Origin: Micromonospora pisi
Lineage (GTDB): Bacteria; Actinomycetota; Actinomycetes; Mycobacteriales; Micromonosporaceae
Assembly: GCF_003633685.1 (NCBI RefSeq)
Contig: NZ_RBKT01000001.1
Location: forward strand, 4,402,001 to 4,466,000
Reading direction: 5' to 3'
Length of the DNA: 64,000 bases
Below the pieces are notes generated by a model. It ran no database searches. It saw nothing but the letters and a program-made list of their open reading frames with translations, and was not told where the DNA came from. Position 1 is the stretch's first letter; each line of letters begins with the position of its first letter. Positions 47,322 to 56,680 of this stretch are shown here, piece after piece. The position numbers and the translations under genes are program-made.

Positions 47322-47506
47322 GTGTTCGTCCTCTTCGGTGGTGGCGGAAGTCTGCGTACTTCCTTGTATTCCTATCCCAACTCCGGTCCCACTCAATCCA
47401 CCGGGCTGGCGCTCTGCGAGTTTGTTTTCCAGTGGTTCTCCGGCGGTCGGGTTGCTGTTAACCCCCGACATGCAACGTGCACTGGCCAGAGCGAGGGAGC
47501 CGTATC

Positions 47507-48721
47507 TTGAGACCCGTCCACCGTACCGTTATCGCCACCGTTGTCGGGATCGCTGCGGCAATAATTGTCTTCTTGAATGCCGGGCCCGCGCTCGCGCACG
47601 GATTTTCGTCGACCGTGTACGCGAATATCACAGCGGGAGACGAGGGTCACATACGGACGAAGCTGGGACTCGAATACGACCTCCTTGTCGTGTCCGCCGC
47701 CGACTACGAGGACGACGATTCTCTCTTCGAGGCGGGAACCGCCGCATTCGACGCACGGGACCCCGAGGGACAGGCCGCCGCCCTGAACGGTCACGCCGCG
47801 TCCGTCGCCAAGTACGTCACCGAACGCTTCTCGGTGACCTCGCGGGGTGAGGCCTGCAAGCCGACGCGGGTAGGCGACGTGACGATCGCCCAGCAGGAGG
47901 GTGTGCCCTACGCCGACCTGCTGCTCGACTGGACCTGCCCGGAACGGGCCGACGAGCACGAGGTACGCAGCGGTCTGTTCCCGGACGGCGAGACCTACGT
48001 CAAGGGCACCAAGACGATCGTCACCTACGAGATCGACGGCCGTTCGGGCAGCGCCGCGCTGGACGCGGGTTCGCCGTCCTTCTCGACGGCCCAGGCGTGG
48101 TACGAGCGGTTCCGGGAGTTCTTCGTCCTCGGTGCCGAGCACCTGCTGACCGGGATCGACCACATCCTGTTCCTGCTGGCGCTCATCGCCGGATCGCGGC
48201 GCCTGCGCGAGATCGTGCTCGCGGCGACGAGTTTCACCCTGGCGCACTCGGTCACGTTCATGCTCGCCGCCCTCGGCCTGGTCAACGTGCCCGCGACGGT
48301 CGTGGAGCCGGTCATCGCGCTGTCGATCGCCGTGGTCGCCGGTTGGCACCTGTGGGGGATCTGGCGGCGCGGCGACCACGCCACGGAGTTGGAGACGGGG
48401 GGCGGCGGCCATTTCAACCTGGACCGCGCGGGCTGGATCCGTCTCGGGGTCGTGTTCTGTTTCGGCCTTGTGCACGGCCTCGGCTTCGCGGGAGCGCTGG
48501 GAATCGACGAGGCTTGGTCCTGGACCCTGCTCTGGTCCCTGCTGGTGTTCAACGTAGGCATCGAAACTGTGCAGTTGACGATCATCGCCGTTGTTTTCCC
48601 GCTGTTGATCCTGTTGCGACACCGTGCGCCGAAAATCGGTCTCTGGGCGACCGGAGTCATCTCTGCCGGCGTGTCCCTTATGGGGTTGATCTGGTTCGTG
48701 CAACGCCTGTCGGGGTCCTGA
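47507..48721 (+). CDS. HupE/UreJ-family membrane protein
   Basis: About 404 residues from TTG 47507, chosen because GAGGGAG lies seven bases upstream. A signal peptide or first helix (VIATVVGIAAAIIVFLNAG) is followed by an exported domain of about 190 residues, then six membrane helices with the HupE/UreJ motifs GAEHLLTGIDHILFLLALI, FTLAHSVTFMLAALG and FGLVHGLGFAGALG. HupE/UreJ proteins are thought to move nickel or cobalt; the large exported domain is typical of the actinobacterial branch. A metallophosphatase gene follows after 148 bases, so a metal-supply role is conceivable (inference). Confidence 0.85.
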   Translation: MRPVHRTVIATVVGIAAAIIVFLNAGPALAHGFSSTVYANITAGDEGHIRTKLGLEYDLLVVSAADYEDDDSLFEAGTAAFDARDPEGQAAALNGHAASVAKYVTERFSVTSRGEACKPTRVGDVTIAQQEGVPYADLLLDWTCPERADEHEVRSGLFPDGETYVKGTKTIVTYEIDGRSGSAALDAGSPSFSTAQAWYERFREFFVLGAEHLLTGIDHILFLLALIAGSRRLREIVLAATSFTLAHSVTFMLAALGLVNVPATVVEPVIALSIAVVAGWHLWGIWRRGDHATELETGGGGHFNLDRAGWIRLGVVFCFGLVHGLGFAGALGIDEAWSWTLLWSLLVFNVGIETVQLTIIAVVFPLLILLRHRAPKIGLWATGVISAGVSLMGLIWFVQRLSGS

Positions 48722-48869
48722 AGATAGCCGGCCCAGGTCCTTCGGAAATGCAATCAATCGCAAGATCACGTTCATGGCGGGTTCACCGTACGGGGACAGC
48801 GTGAAGTTGCTTCTCTGCGATAAGGGAAAGCTTCTCTATATTTCCATCGGTAAAAAGGAACGGAAGTCG

Positions 48870-50795
48870 ATGACATTGAGCCACTCGACACGGGCCCCCG
48901 GGCTTGTGCGGCGCCGCATGGCCGCAGGGGCCACCGCGGCATTCCTGGGCTTGGCCGTAGCCGCCGGTAGCGGTCTGGCGAGCGCCGCCAGCGCGGCCGA
49001 GTCCAACACGCTCACCGGCATCATCCTTGGTGTGGGCGCCGACGAGACCCAGCGCATCGTGACCTGGTACTCCTCGGCCGACACCGCGCAGAAGGTCCAG
49101 CTCGCCCCGACCGCCGATGTCGTCAACGGTGAGTTCCCCGCCAGCGCCGCGACCTTCGACGCCACCGGTGGGGCGAACATCGCCACCAGCGGCGGCTTCA
49201 ACCGGCACGCGACGATCACCAGCCTGAAGGAGCACGTGGCGTACTCGTACCGCGTCGGCTCCGAGGGCAACTGGTCCCCGACGTACGCCTTCAAGACGCA
49301 GGACTTCGAGGGCGACTACGACTTCCTGTTCTTCGGCGACCCGCAGATCGGTTCCTCCGGCAATGTGGCGAACGACCAGGCCGGCTGGCAGGACACCCTG
49401 AACGTCGCGCTCACCGCCAACCCGAACATCGAGATGCTGGTGTCGGGCGGTGACCACGTCGAGAGCGCCAACACCGAGGCTCAGTGGAACGCCTTCCTCG
49501 CGCCCGACCAGCTGCGTCAGGTCCCCGTCGCCGCGACCATCGGTAACCACGATGTCGGCGGCAAGGCGTGGGAGCAGCACCACTTCACCCCGAACACCGA
49601 CCGGTCGGCCCCGTACTACTCGAACGGGAACCCGGCTTCCAACGCGTCGGGCGGTGACTACTGGTACATCTACAAGGACGTACTGTTCATCGACCTGAAC
49701 AGCAACAGCTACGCCACCTCGCAGGGCGGCGGCGGCGACGAGGCGCACACCGCGTACGTCACCGACGTGATCAACCAGCACGGTGACGAGGCCAAGTGGA
49801 AGGTGCTCGTCTACCACCACTCGATCTACTCGCCGGCCAGCCACGCCAAGGACGGCGACAACAAGCTGCGTCGGGTCGACTTCCCGACCACCTTCTCCAA
49901 GCTCGGCGTCGACATGGTCCTGCAGGGCCACGACCACAGCTACTCCCGTAGCTACCTGATCAAGAACGGCGAGAAGGCCGACCCGAACGAGCAGCCTGGT
50001 GCGGACGACGTGGTCGCCGGCCCCGGCGGTGTGCTCTACGTGACGGCGAACTCGGCCTCGGGCTCGAAGTACTACGACATCACCAAGCCGGACAGCAGCG
50101 GCACGAGCGGTGCCGGCAACGGTGCTGACCCGCTGAACCCGGCCAACTACTGGTACAACTCGGTGCAGAACCAGGAGCACGTCCGGACCTACGTCAAGGT
50201 CCAGGTGCGCAACGACCAGCTCGTGGTCGAGAACATCCGCAGCGCCGCCAACGGCGACCAGGGCGTCGGCTCCATCGTCGACAAGGTCTCCGTGCACCCG
50301 TACCACGCCTCCGGCCAGGACATCCAGGTCGACGTGCCCAACCCGGCTCCGGGCGAGTTCGGCTGGACGATCGACGGCTACAACGGCCTGGTGGACCTCG
50401 GCACCGCGCAGGAGCGCAACGGCACGTCCTTCGAGGCGACCGGCAAGATCAACCCGATCCTCGTGTCGGACAGCCGCCGTTCGCTCGCCCCGTGGTCGCT
50501 CTCGGCCAGCGTGGGTGACTTCAAGGACGGCGACAAGACGTTCTCCGGCGCCTACCTCGGTTGGACCCCGTACGTCCTCGACGCCGGTGCCGGTGCGGAG
50601 GCCGGTGCCCCGGTCCTGTCGTCCTACGACGACCAGGGCAAGGGCCTCTCGGTCTCGAGTGACCTCGCCGCCGCTGTGCAGGGTCACCCCCGGGGTGGTG
50701 CCAAGCTCGGCGCCGACCTGGACCTGAAGTTCCCGGACAGCGTCGAGAAGGGTAGCTACCGCGCCACCCTCACGATCACTGCGCTGAGCAGCTGA
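48870..50795 (+). CDS. Secreted purple acid phosphatase-like metallophosphatase with WxL-like C-terminus
   Basis: 641 residues from ATG 48870 with AAGGAACGGAAG upstream. Signal peptide to about residue 43 (SAASAAE). Residues 48-142 are an N-terminal Ig/FnIII-like domain. The phosphatase core holds GDPQ (D157), GGDH (D195), GNHD (N226/H227), YHH (H316/H317) and GHDHSYSR (H354/H356), a full set of two-metal ligands. Residues 542-641 look like a WxL domain: WSLSASVGDF at the start and YRATLTITAL at the end, where Ile replaces the second Trp. The next gene encodes a WxL-interacting-type protein, so the phosphatase is probably held at the wall by that partner (inference). Confidence 0.88.
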   Translation: MTLSHSTRAPGLVRRRMAAGATAAFLGLAVAAGSGLASAASAAESNTLTGIILGVGADETQRIVTWYSSADTAQKVQLAPTADVVNGEFPASAATFDATGGANIATSGGFNRHATITSLKEHVAYSYRVGSEGNWSPTYAFKTQDFEGDYDFLFFGDPQIGSSGNVANDQAGWQDTLNVALTANPNIEMLVSGGDHVESANTEAQWNAFLAPDQLRQVPVAATIGNHDVGGKAWEQHHFTPNTDRSAPYYSNGNPASNASGGDYWYIYKDVLFIDLNSNSYATSQGGGGDEAHTAYVTDVINQHGDEAKWKVLVYHHSIYSPASHAKDGDNKLRRVDFPTTFSKLGVDMVLQGHDHSYSRSYLIKNGEKADPNEQPGADDVVAGPGGVLYVTANSASGSKYYDITKPDSSGTSGAGNGADPLNPANYWYNSVQNQEHVRTYVKVQVRNDQLVVENIRSAANGDQGVGSIVDKVSVHPYHASGQDIQVDVPNPAPGEFGWTIDGYNGLVDLGTAQERNGTSFEATGKINPILVSDSRRSLAPWSLSASVGDFKDGDKTFSGAYLGWTPYVLDAGAGAEAGAPVLSSYDDQGKGLSVSSDLAAAVQGHPRGGAKLGADLDLKFPDSVEKGSYRATLTITALSS

Positions 50796-50888
50796 TCGGA
50801 CCCGCGTTACCCGGCGGGGTAGGCGCCTTCGGGTGCTTACCCCGCCGTTCGCTCCAGACCCGCACCAGAAACGCCTTAGGACCCCGAG

Positions 50889-51968
50889 ATGCATGCGTTC
50901 GTAACGCGCCGAAAGACCCAGGTCGTCGTCCTTCTTCGTACCGCAGCACTGGCGCTGCTCGCCACCCTCGCGGTTTCCGGGCTGGCCGCTGGCCCTGCCC
51001 TGGCCGCCGATGGCGATGTCGCCTGGACGGTCAGGACGGCGTCCAACAGCTACGGCGCCGATCGGTCCAGCTTCAGCTACGGAGTCAATCCCGGCGGGCT
51101 GGTCGAGGACGCGATGGTCGTCGCCAACCGTGGCCCGGTCCCACTCGACCTGGCCGTCTACGCCGCCGACGGCTTCACGACCGACGCGGGACAGCTCGAC
51201 CTGCTGGCCAAGGACGGGAAGTCCGTCGGAATCGGCGCCTGGGTCCACGCCGCCGGCGGCAGCGTCAAGATCCAGCCCGGGAAGTCCGCCGAGGTTCCCT
51301 TCAAGGTCACCGTTCCGGCCAACGCCACGCCCGGCGACTACGTCGGTGGCATCGTGACCTCGCTGACGCAGGCCGACACGGCGGAGGGCATCAACGTCGA
51401 CCGGCGCCTCGGGATCCGGATCAAGCTTCGGGTGGGCGGCGAGCTCAAGCCGAGCCTCGTGATCGAGGATCTCCACGTGGGCTACTCCGGCTCGTCGAAT
51501 CCGTTTTCCAAGGGCGACGCCACCGTCACCTACAAAATCCACAACACCGGCAACGCCACCCTGTCGGCCCAGCAGACGGTGTCGGTCTCGGGCCCGTTCG
51601 GCTGGCTGAGGGTCGACGCTGGCAAGATCGCGTCGCCGCCGGAGCTGCTTCCCGGGGAGAGTCGCAACGTGACGGTGCCCGTTCACGGTGTGTCGCCCGC
51701 GCTCAGACTGGCCGCGACCGCGACCCTGACTCCCCTGCTCACCGACCCGTCCGGCTCCACCACGTCGCTCGACCCGGTTCATGCCACGGCACACGGCTGG
51801 GCGGCTCCGTGGCCGCTGCTGCTGCTGATCGTCGTACTGATCGTTGTCGCCGCGGGGGCGGTCATCCTCGCGCGCCGGCGGCGCGTACGGAGCAAGGCAC
51901 GTGAGGACGCCCGCGTACGGGAGGCCGTCGAGAAGGCGATCCGCGACAAGGGGCAGCAGGAGAGCTGA
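50889..51968 (+). CDS. DUF916/WxL-interacting-type membrane-anchored protein
   Basis: 359 residues. Signal peptide to about residue 40 (ALAADGDVAW). Residues 42-180 are a DUF916-like peptidoglycan-binding domain (ASFSYGVNPGGLVEDAMVV-like pattern, then DYVGGIVTSL). Residues 185-290 are a DUF3324-like host-binding Ig domain (VTYKIHNTGNATLSAQQTVS). A C-terminal membrane helix (PLLLLIVVLIVVAAGAVIL) and a basic tail anchor it. This is the layout of Firmicutes WxL-interacting proteins. It follows the WxL-like phosphatase gene by 93 bases, probably in one operon. Confidence 0.87.
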   Translation: MHAFVTRRKTQVVVLLRTAALALLATLAVSGLAAGPALAADGDVAWTVRTASNSYGADRSSFSYGVNPGGLVEDAMVVANRGPVPLDLAVYAADGFTTDAGQLDLLAKDGKSVGIGAWVHAAGGSVKIQPGKSAEVPFKVTVPANATPGDYVGGIVTSLTQADTAEGINVDRRLGIRIKLRVGGELKPSLVIEDLHVGYSGSSNPFSKGDATVTYKIHNTGNATLSAQQTVSVSGPFGWLRVDAGKIASPPELLPGESRNVTVPVHGVSPALRLAATATLTPLLTDPSGSTTSLDPVHATAHGWAAPWPLLLLIVVLIVVAAGAVILARRRRVRSKAREDARVREAVEKAIRDKGQQES

Positions 51969-52015
51969 CTGCCCGTCGGGGGCGGGATTGCGGGCGAGCC
52001 AGGGCGGCTCGGTGC

Positions 52016-52909
52016 CTACTGCTCCTCGACGGGTTGGTGATGCGGCTTCTCCTGCCTCGCGGGCTGACCGGTGGCGGTGAGGCTGCCCAGGATCCCCAGC
52101 AGTTCCGCACTCTGACTGCTCGGCTCGGCCTGGAAAACCACCAGGGCCAGACCTTCGGTGCCGGCGACGGCGAACTTGTCCGACTGGAGCGTGAGATCGC
52201 CGACCTGGGGATGGTTCAGTCGGGTGATGTGCCCGCGCTGCGGCTGCACGTCGTGGCGGGCCCATAGGCGCCGGAACCGGTCGCTCCGAACGGACAGCTC
52301 GCCGACCAGTTCCACCAGGCGCGGGTGGTTGACGTCGGGCCCGGCCTGCGAGCGGAGGCTGGCCACGCCCTCCTGGGTCATCCTGTCCCAGTCCCGGCGC
52401 AGCCGGCGTTCCGCCGGATCGAGAAAGGCCGCCTGGAGCAGGTTCACCCCGACGGCGTAGTTGGGCGAGAGCGCCGCAGCCAGAGGGTTGACCGCGAGCA
52501 GGTCGAAGAACCGGTTCTGTACGTACGCCGGATTGGTGGTCCAGCCGTCGATCAGCCGGCGGACGCTCTCCGGCACCCGCTCCGACTGCGGCGTCCGAAC
52601 CCGGCTCGCCGACCCGGCCGACCGGCGGGGGCCCCGGGCGTGGGCCAGGCCGATCAGGTACGCGGTCGCGTCGGGGTCCAGGAGCAGAACCCGGGCAAGC
52701 GCCTCCAGGACCTGGACCGACGGATTACGGTCGCGGCCCTGTTCGAGCCGGAGGTAGTAGTCGGGGCTGATGCCGGCAAGCATCGCCACCTCCTCGCGGC
52801 GCAGCCCCGGCACCCGCCGCAGACCGCCGGGGCCGATGTCGACGTCCTCCGGTCGGACCAGTTCCCGCCGGGCGCGGAGGAACTCCCCGAGCGCGTTCGT
52901 GCCGTCCAT
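52016..52909 (-). CDS. XRE regulator with MmyB-like ligand-binding domain
   Basis: 297 residues from ATG 52909 (MDGTNALGEFLRARRELVRP); GTG 52918 is an alternative. The N-terminal helix-turn-helix is RREEVAMLAGISPDYYLRLE, and the remainder (YVQNRFFDLLAVNPLAAALS ... HPRLVELVGELSVRSDRFRRLW) is the MmyB-like PAS-type domain, known to bind fatty-acid-like ligands in a characterised member. It is divergent from an SDR gene, a common pairing in which the regulator controls the reductase. Confidence 0.92.
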   Translation of the reverse strand: MDGTNALGEFLRARRELVRPEDVDIGPGGLRRVPGLRREEVAMLAGISPDYYLRLEQGRDRNPSVQVLEALARVLLLDPDATAYLIGLAHARGPRRSAGSASRVRTPQSERVPESVRRLIDGWTTNPAYVQNRFFDLLAVNPLAAALSPNYAVGVNLLQAAFLDPAERRLRRDWDRMTQEGVASLRSQAGPDVNHPRLVELVGELSVRSDRFRRLWARHDVQPQRGHITRLNHPQVGDLTLQSDKFAVAGTEGLALVVFQAEPSSQSAELLGILGSLTATGQPARQEKPHHQPVEEQ

Positions 52910-53054
52910 GCCATCCACGGTAGTTCCGCTCCACCCCGGGTGACTGGCCCTCTCACTCCCAGGCAGATCGGTCGCGCCCAGTGGATCCGGGTGGGTGTCC
53001 CCGCGGCTCCCAGGATGAGTGGGACGTACCCATTTCGGTCGTGACCTGCGAATA

Positions 53055-53065
53055 CTCGATTCGAG
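53055..53065. promoter_or_regulatory. Candidate operator between the MmyB-like regulator and SDR genes
   Basis: CTCGA-T-TCGAG is a perfect 5+5 inverted repeat, 33 bases before the SDR start codon and within the divergent promoter region. Confidence 0.35.
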
Positions 53066-53097
53066 AGCAGCACCATCACTCGAAGACGGAGGATCGC

Positions 53098-53799
53098 ATG
53101 ACCATCACGCTCGTCACCGGCGGAAACAAGGGCCTCGGTCGCGCGACCGCCCACCGCCTCGTCGAACTCGGCCACACGGTGTATCTCGGCGCACGGGACA
53201 TCGAACGTGGCGAGACGGCGGCCGGGGAACTGGGTGCCCGGTTCGTGCAGCTCGACGTCACCGACGACGCCTCCGTCAGCGCCGCGGTGGAGGAGCTCAC
53301 CCGCCGCGAGGGCAGACTCGACGTTCTGATCAACAACGCGGGAGTGTACGAAGGGATGGTGGGCCCCGAGGACGCCTCGATGGACGTGGCGCGCCCCGTC
53401 TTCGAGGTGAACGTTCTCGGCACCCTGCGTGTGACACACGCGTTCCTGCCTTTGTTGCGGGCGTCCGAGGCGCCCGTGATCGTCAACGTCAGCACCGGGC
53501 TCGGCTCGTTCGGAGCGGTCACCGATCCCGAGCGCAACGAGTTCAGGTACGCGCTACCCGTGTACGCGTCGTCGAAGGCGGCGGTGAACATGCTTACCGT
53601 GCAGTACGCCAAGGGCCTGCCGGACGTACGCGTCAACGCCGTCGAACCCGGTTTCAGCGCGACGGATCTGCACGGTATGACCGGACACGGCATCCAGACG
53701 GTCGAGCAGGGCGCCGAAGTGATCGTACGGCTCGCGGTCATCGGCAAGGATGGTCCGACGGGAACCTTCTCCGACGGCAACGGCATCCTGCCCTGGTGA
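53098..53799 (+). CDS. Short-chain dehydrogenase/reductase
   Basis: 233 residues from ATG 53098 with CGGAGG nearby. The classical SDR motifs are present: TGGNKGLGRA for the cofactor, LDVTDD, NNAGVYEG, and the catalytic Ser (VNVSTGLGS) and Y-x-x-x-K (VYASSK). The basic residue after strand 2 (GARD) favours NADP(H). The substrate is unknown. The gene is probably controlled by the divergent MmyB-like regulator. Confidence 0.92.
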   Translation: MTITLVTGGNKGLGRATAHRLVELGHTVYLGARDIERGETAAGELGARFVQLDVTDDASVSAAVEELTRREGRLDVLINNAGVYEGMVGPEDASMDVARPVFEVNVLGTLRVTHAFLPLLRASEAPVIVNVSTGLGSFGAVTDPERNEFRYALPVYASSKAAVNMLTVQYAKGLPDVRVNAVEPGFSATDLHGMTGHGIQTVEQGAEVIVRLAVIGKDGPTGTFSDGNGILPW

Positions 53800-53929
53800 C
53801 TCCCGTACGCCCGCCGCGCAGACCGGCGGTGGCGGGGTTGGCACCCGGCCTCGTACCTTGATCGGACGTTGCGAGGTCGGTCGGCCCGGCCCGCGCGCAG
53901 CGGCCACCCGTACAGCCGAAGGAGTCCTG

Positions 53930-54943
53930 ATGGCGGAGAGCGTCGCCGTACCAGCGCCGGGTGAGCATGTCCGGCTCGGAAGCTGGCCGACGCCGGTCGA
54001 ACCGGCACCGCGGCTGGCGGAGGCGATCGGCCTCGACCGCGACGCGCTCTGGATCAAGAGGGACGACCTCGGCGGGTTGGGCGGTGGTGGCAACAAGGTC
54101 CGCAAGCTGGAGTGGACGGTCGGCGCGGCGGTCGCCGCCGGCGCGGACACCCTGGTCACGACCGGTGCGCCGCAGAGTAACCACGCCCGGCTCACCGCCG
54201 CCGCCGGTGCGCGACTCGGACTGCGGGTGGTGCTCGTGCTCCGGGGACACGCCGGCGAATCCCGTTCCGGCAACATCGCCCTGGACGGCCTGTTCGGCGC
54301 CCGGGTCCACTGGGCCGGCGACGTCGACCAGCGGAGGCTCGCCGAGATCACCGACGGGGCCGTCGAGCGGTTGCGTCAGGACGGGGCCCGACCCGCGCTG
54401 ATTCCGTTCGGCGGCTCCAATGCGGTCGGGGCGTACGGCTACGTCCGGGCCGGGATGGAACTGCTCGACCAGGTGCCCGAACTCGACCTGGTCGTGGTGG
54501 CGCTCGGTTCCGGCGCGACGATGGCCGGGTTGGTCGTCTCCCTGGGAGCGGAGCGGGTTCTGGGCGTGCACACCGGCGCCCTGGCCGACCCGGGACGGGT
54601 CGTCGCCGGTCTTGCCACCGAGGTTGGCCGGACCGGGATCACCACGGCGCGGCTGCGCGTCCGGGACGACCAGGTCGGGGCCGGTTACGGTCACCTCACC
54701 GAGTCGGCCGCCGAGGCGTTGGAACTGGCTGCCCGTACCGAGGGGATCGTCCTCGATCCGATCTACACCGGTCGGGCGATGGCGGGCCTGATCGCCGCCG
54801 TTCGTGGGGGTGCGATCGACCGGGGAACCAGGACGGTCTTCCTGCACACCGGAGGGCTGCCGGGCCTGTTCGGGCATCCGGCCGCCGTCGAGCGGGCCGA
54901 GTTGGGGCTCGACGCGTACCCGTCCGGCGGGTCGGAGGGCTGA
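53930..54943 (+). CDS. D-cysteine desulfhydrase / ACC deaminase-like PLP enzyme
   Basis: 337 residues from ATG 53930, with AAGGAG upstream; the longer frame is not needed. PLP-binding Lys is K56 in GGGGNKVRKLE. TTGAPQSNHARLTAAAGARL and ALIPFGGSNAVGAYGY are the signatures of the D-cysteine desulfhydrase/1-aminocyclopropane-1-carboxylate deaminase family, and VALGSGATMAGLV is the phosphate cup. D-Cys to pyruvate, ammonia and sulfide is the likelier reaction, but the two activities are hard to separate by motif. It ends two bases from the convergent rho-like gene. Confidence 0.88.
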   Translation: MAESVAVPAPGEHVRLGSWPTPVEPAPRLAEAIGLDRDALWIKRDDLGGLGGGGNKVRKLEWTVGAAVAAGADTLVTTGAPQSNHARLTAAAGARLGLRVVLVLRGHAGESRSGNIALDGLFGARVHWAGDVDQRRLAEITDGAVERLRQDGARPALIPFGGSNAVGAYGYVRAGMELLDQVPELDLVVVALGSGATMAGLVVSLGAERVLGVHTGALADPGRVVAGLATEVGRTGITTARLRVRDDQVGAGYGHLTESAAEALELAARTEGIVLDPIYTGRAMAGLIAAVRGGAIDRGTRTVFLHTGGLPGLFGHPAAVERAELGLDAYPSGGSEG

Positions 54944-54945
54944 GG

Positions 54946-56319
54946 TCAGCGACCGCGTGCCCCGCCGGGGGCGGCGGCGGCAATCCGGGTGAGGAACTCG
55001 ACGTTGCTCCCGCTTCGGCGTAGCTGGTCGAGCAGGTAGTCCAGAGACTGCTGCGTACCCTGCCCGGCAAGTGCCCGGCGCAACCGGGCGACCACGGCCG
55101 CCTCGTCCGGTGCGAGCAGAACCTCGTCCATCCGGGTGCCGGAGGCGAGGACGTCCACAGCTGGGAACATCCGCCGCTCGGCGGCCTTCCGGTCCAGGCG
55201 CAGCTCCGCGTTACCGGTGCTCTTGAACTCCTCGAAGATCACCGTGTCCATCAGGGAGCCGGTGTCGACCAGCGCCGTGGCGATGATGGTGAGCGACCCG
55301 CCGTTCTCGATGTTCCGGGCCGCGCCCAGGAAGCGTTTCGGCGGGTACAACGCGGTCGAGTCGATACCGCCGGACATGCTCCGACCGTTCGACGGTGCCG
55401 CCAGGTTGTACGCGCGGGCCAGCCGGGTCAGCGAGTCCAGCACCACGACCACGTCCCGGCCCTGCTCCACCAGGCGTTTGGCCCGCTCGATCGCGAGTTC
55501 GGTGACCGCGATGTGCTCCTGCGGCGGCCGGTCGAACGTCGACGCGATCACCTCACCCCCGACCGACCGCTCCATGTCGGTCACCTCCTCGGGGCGTTCG
55601 TCCACCAGCAGCACCATCACGTGGCACTCCGGGTTGTTCCGGCCGATCGCGTCCACGATCGCCTGGGTGACCATCGTCTTGCCCGCCTTCGGCGGCGACA
55701 CCACCAGCGCCCGCTGCCCCTTGCCGATCGGCATCACGAGGTCGATCACCCGGGTGGTGAGCAGGTGCGGTTCGGTCTCCAGGAACAACCGTTCCTGCGG
55801 ATACAGCGGGGTCAACTGGTGGAACTCCGGACGTCGCCGGGCCTCCGGCGGCGCCAGACCGTTCACCGTGTCCAGCCGGACCAGCCGCCGGAGCGGCTCC
55901 CGTCGGTGCTCGTCGCCCCGGCCGGCGCGCGCGGTACCGGTCAGCAGGTCGCCACGGCGTAGGCCGTACTCCCGGATCTGCGCCGGGGAGACCTGCACGT
56001 CGTCCGGTCCGGGCCGGTAGCCGCTGGTACGGATGACCGCGCGGTTGTCCCGCAGGTCGAGCAGGCCGGTCACCGGTACGGCCGCCTCGTCACCACGGGC
56101 GGGTTCGTCACCGGGTCCGGCCGACCGGTCGGTGGCCGTACGGGCGGCGTGGCCGTTGTCGGTGCCGCGCGCCGTGCGGGCGCGTGTCGTCCCGGACGGG
56201 CGTCGGGTCCGGCGGTCGACCACACGAGGTCGAGGTTCGTCGAGCCCGTCGAGCCGACCGGAGTCGTTGCCGCGGGCGCTGATGTTCCGCTGGTCGACCA
56301 GCGGCTGGGTAGGAGGCAT
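54946..56319 (-). CDS. rho: Transcription termination factor Rho, short paralogue
   Basis: 457 residues from ATG 56319 with GGGAGAG upstream. Residues 1-80 are an Arg-rich disordered leader, residues 83-155 the cold-shock-like RNA-binding domain (GLLDLRDNRAVIRTSGY), and the rest the ATPase ring with Walker A SPPKAGKT (208-215), LLVDERPEEVTDM, DSLTRLARAYN and the R-loop FEEFKSTGNAEL. Housekeeping actinobacterial Rho proteins have a long acidic/Arg-rich insert and a Rho N-terminal helix bundle (over 600 residues); this copy lacks both, so it is probably a second, specialised Rho (inference). It should still be a hexameric RNA translocase. Confidence 0.92.
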   Translation of the reverse strand: MPPTQPLVDQRNISARGNDSGRLDGLDEPRPRVVDRRTRRPSGTTRARTARGTDNGHAARTATDRSAGPGDEPARGDEAAVPVTGLLDLRDNRAVIRTSGYRPGPDDVQVSPAQIREYGLRRGDLLTGTARAGRGDEHRREPLRRLVRLDTVNGLAPPEARRRPEFHQLTPLYPQERLFLETEPHLLTTRVIDLVMPIGKGQRALVVSPPKAGKTMVTQAIVDAIGRNNPECHVMVLLVDERPEEVTDMERSVGGEVIASTFDRPPQEHIAVTELAIERAKRLVEQGRDVVVVLDSLTRLARAYNLAAPSNGRSMSGGIDSTALYPPKRFLGAARNIENGGSLTIIATALVDTGSLMDTVIFEEFKSTGNAELRLDRKAAERRMFPAVDVLASGTRMDEVLLAPDEAAVVARLRRALAGQGTQQSLDYLLDQLRRSGSNVEFLTRIAAAAPGGARGR

Positions 56320-56680
56320 TTCTCTCCCTGAAAGGTGTGTGGGGCCGCGCCCGGCGCGCCGACCCGACGGGTCGGTGGCGGTTTGTCGGGCCGGGCGGCC
56401 CGGTGAGAGGCGGGGCGATGCTCACCGGTGGTGGTCTGGTGACGGTCACCGGAACGGGCACCGGCTCGACGGAAGTGGTTCCGTCGGCCCCGGCATGGAA
56501 ATGGAACCACCGGTGCGTGGAGAGCCGGGTGCGAGAGTGAAGATCGTGCTCCCCGGGTCGGGCTGCTTCACCGACGCGTCAAGTGGGAACTGGACTCAAG
56601 GTAGCGCGGTCGACGGGCGATGGCAACCATTACCGACGGGTCGGGCCGGCCCGGTTCGCCTCCGTCCCGTTCCCGGCGGC
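56320..56680. other. Intergenic region upstream of the rho paralogue
   Basis: 361 bases. It contains a 13-base palindrome GGTGAC-G-GTCACC (56438-56450) and a hairpin GTGGTTCC/GGAACCAC (56475-56482 with 56503-56510), the latter possibly a terminator of the ABC transporter genes or part of the rho leader. No gene is seen. Confidence 0.5.

Noticed and set aside
48783-52265. An 1160-codon minus-strand frame across the phosphatase and WxL-interacting-type genes
   Set aside because: It is antisense to two well-recognised secreted proteins and has no recognisable fold.
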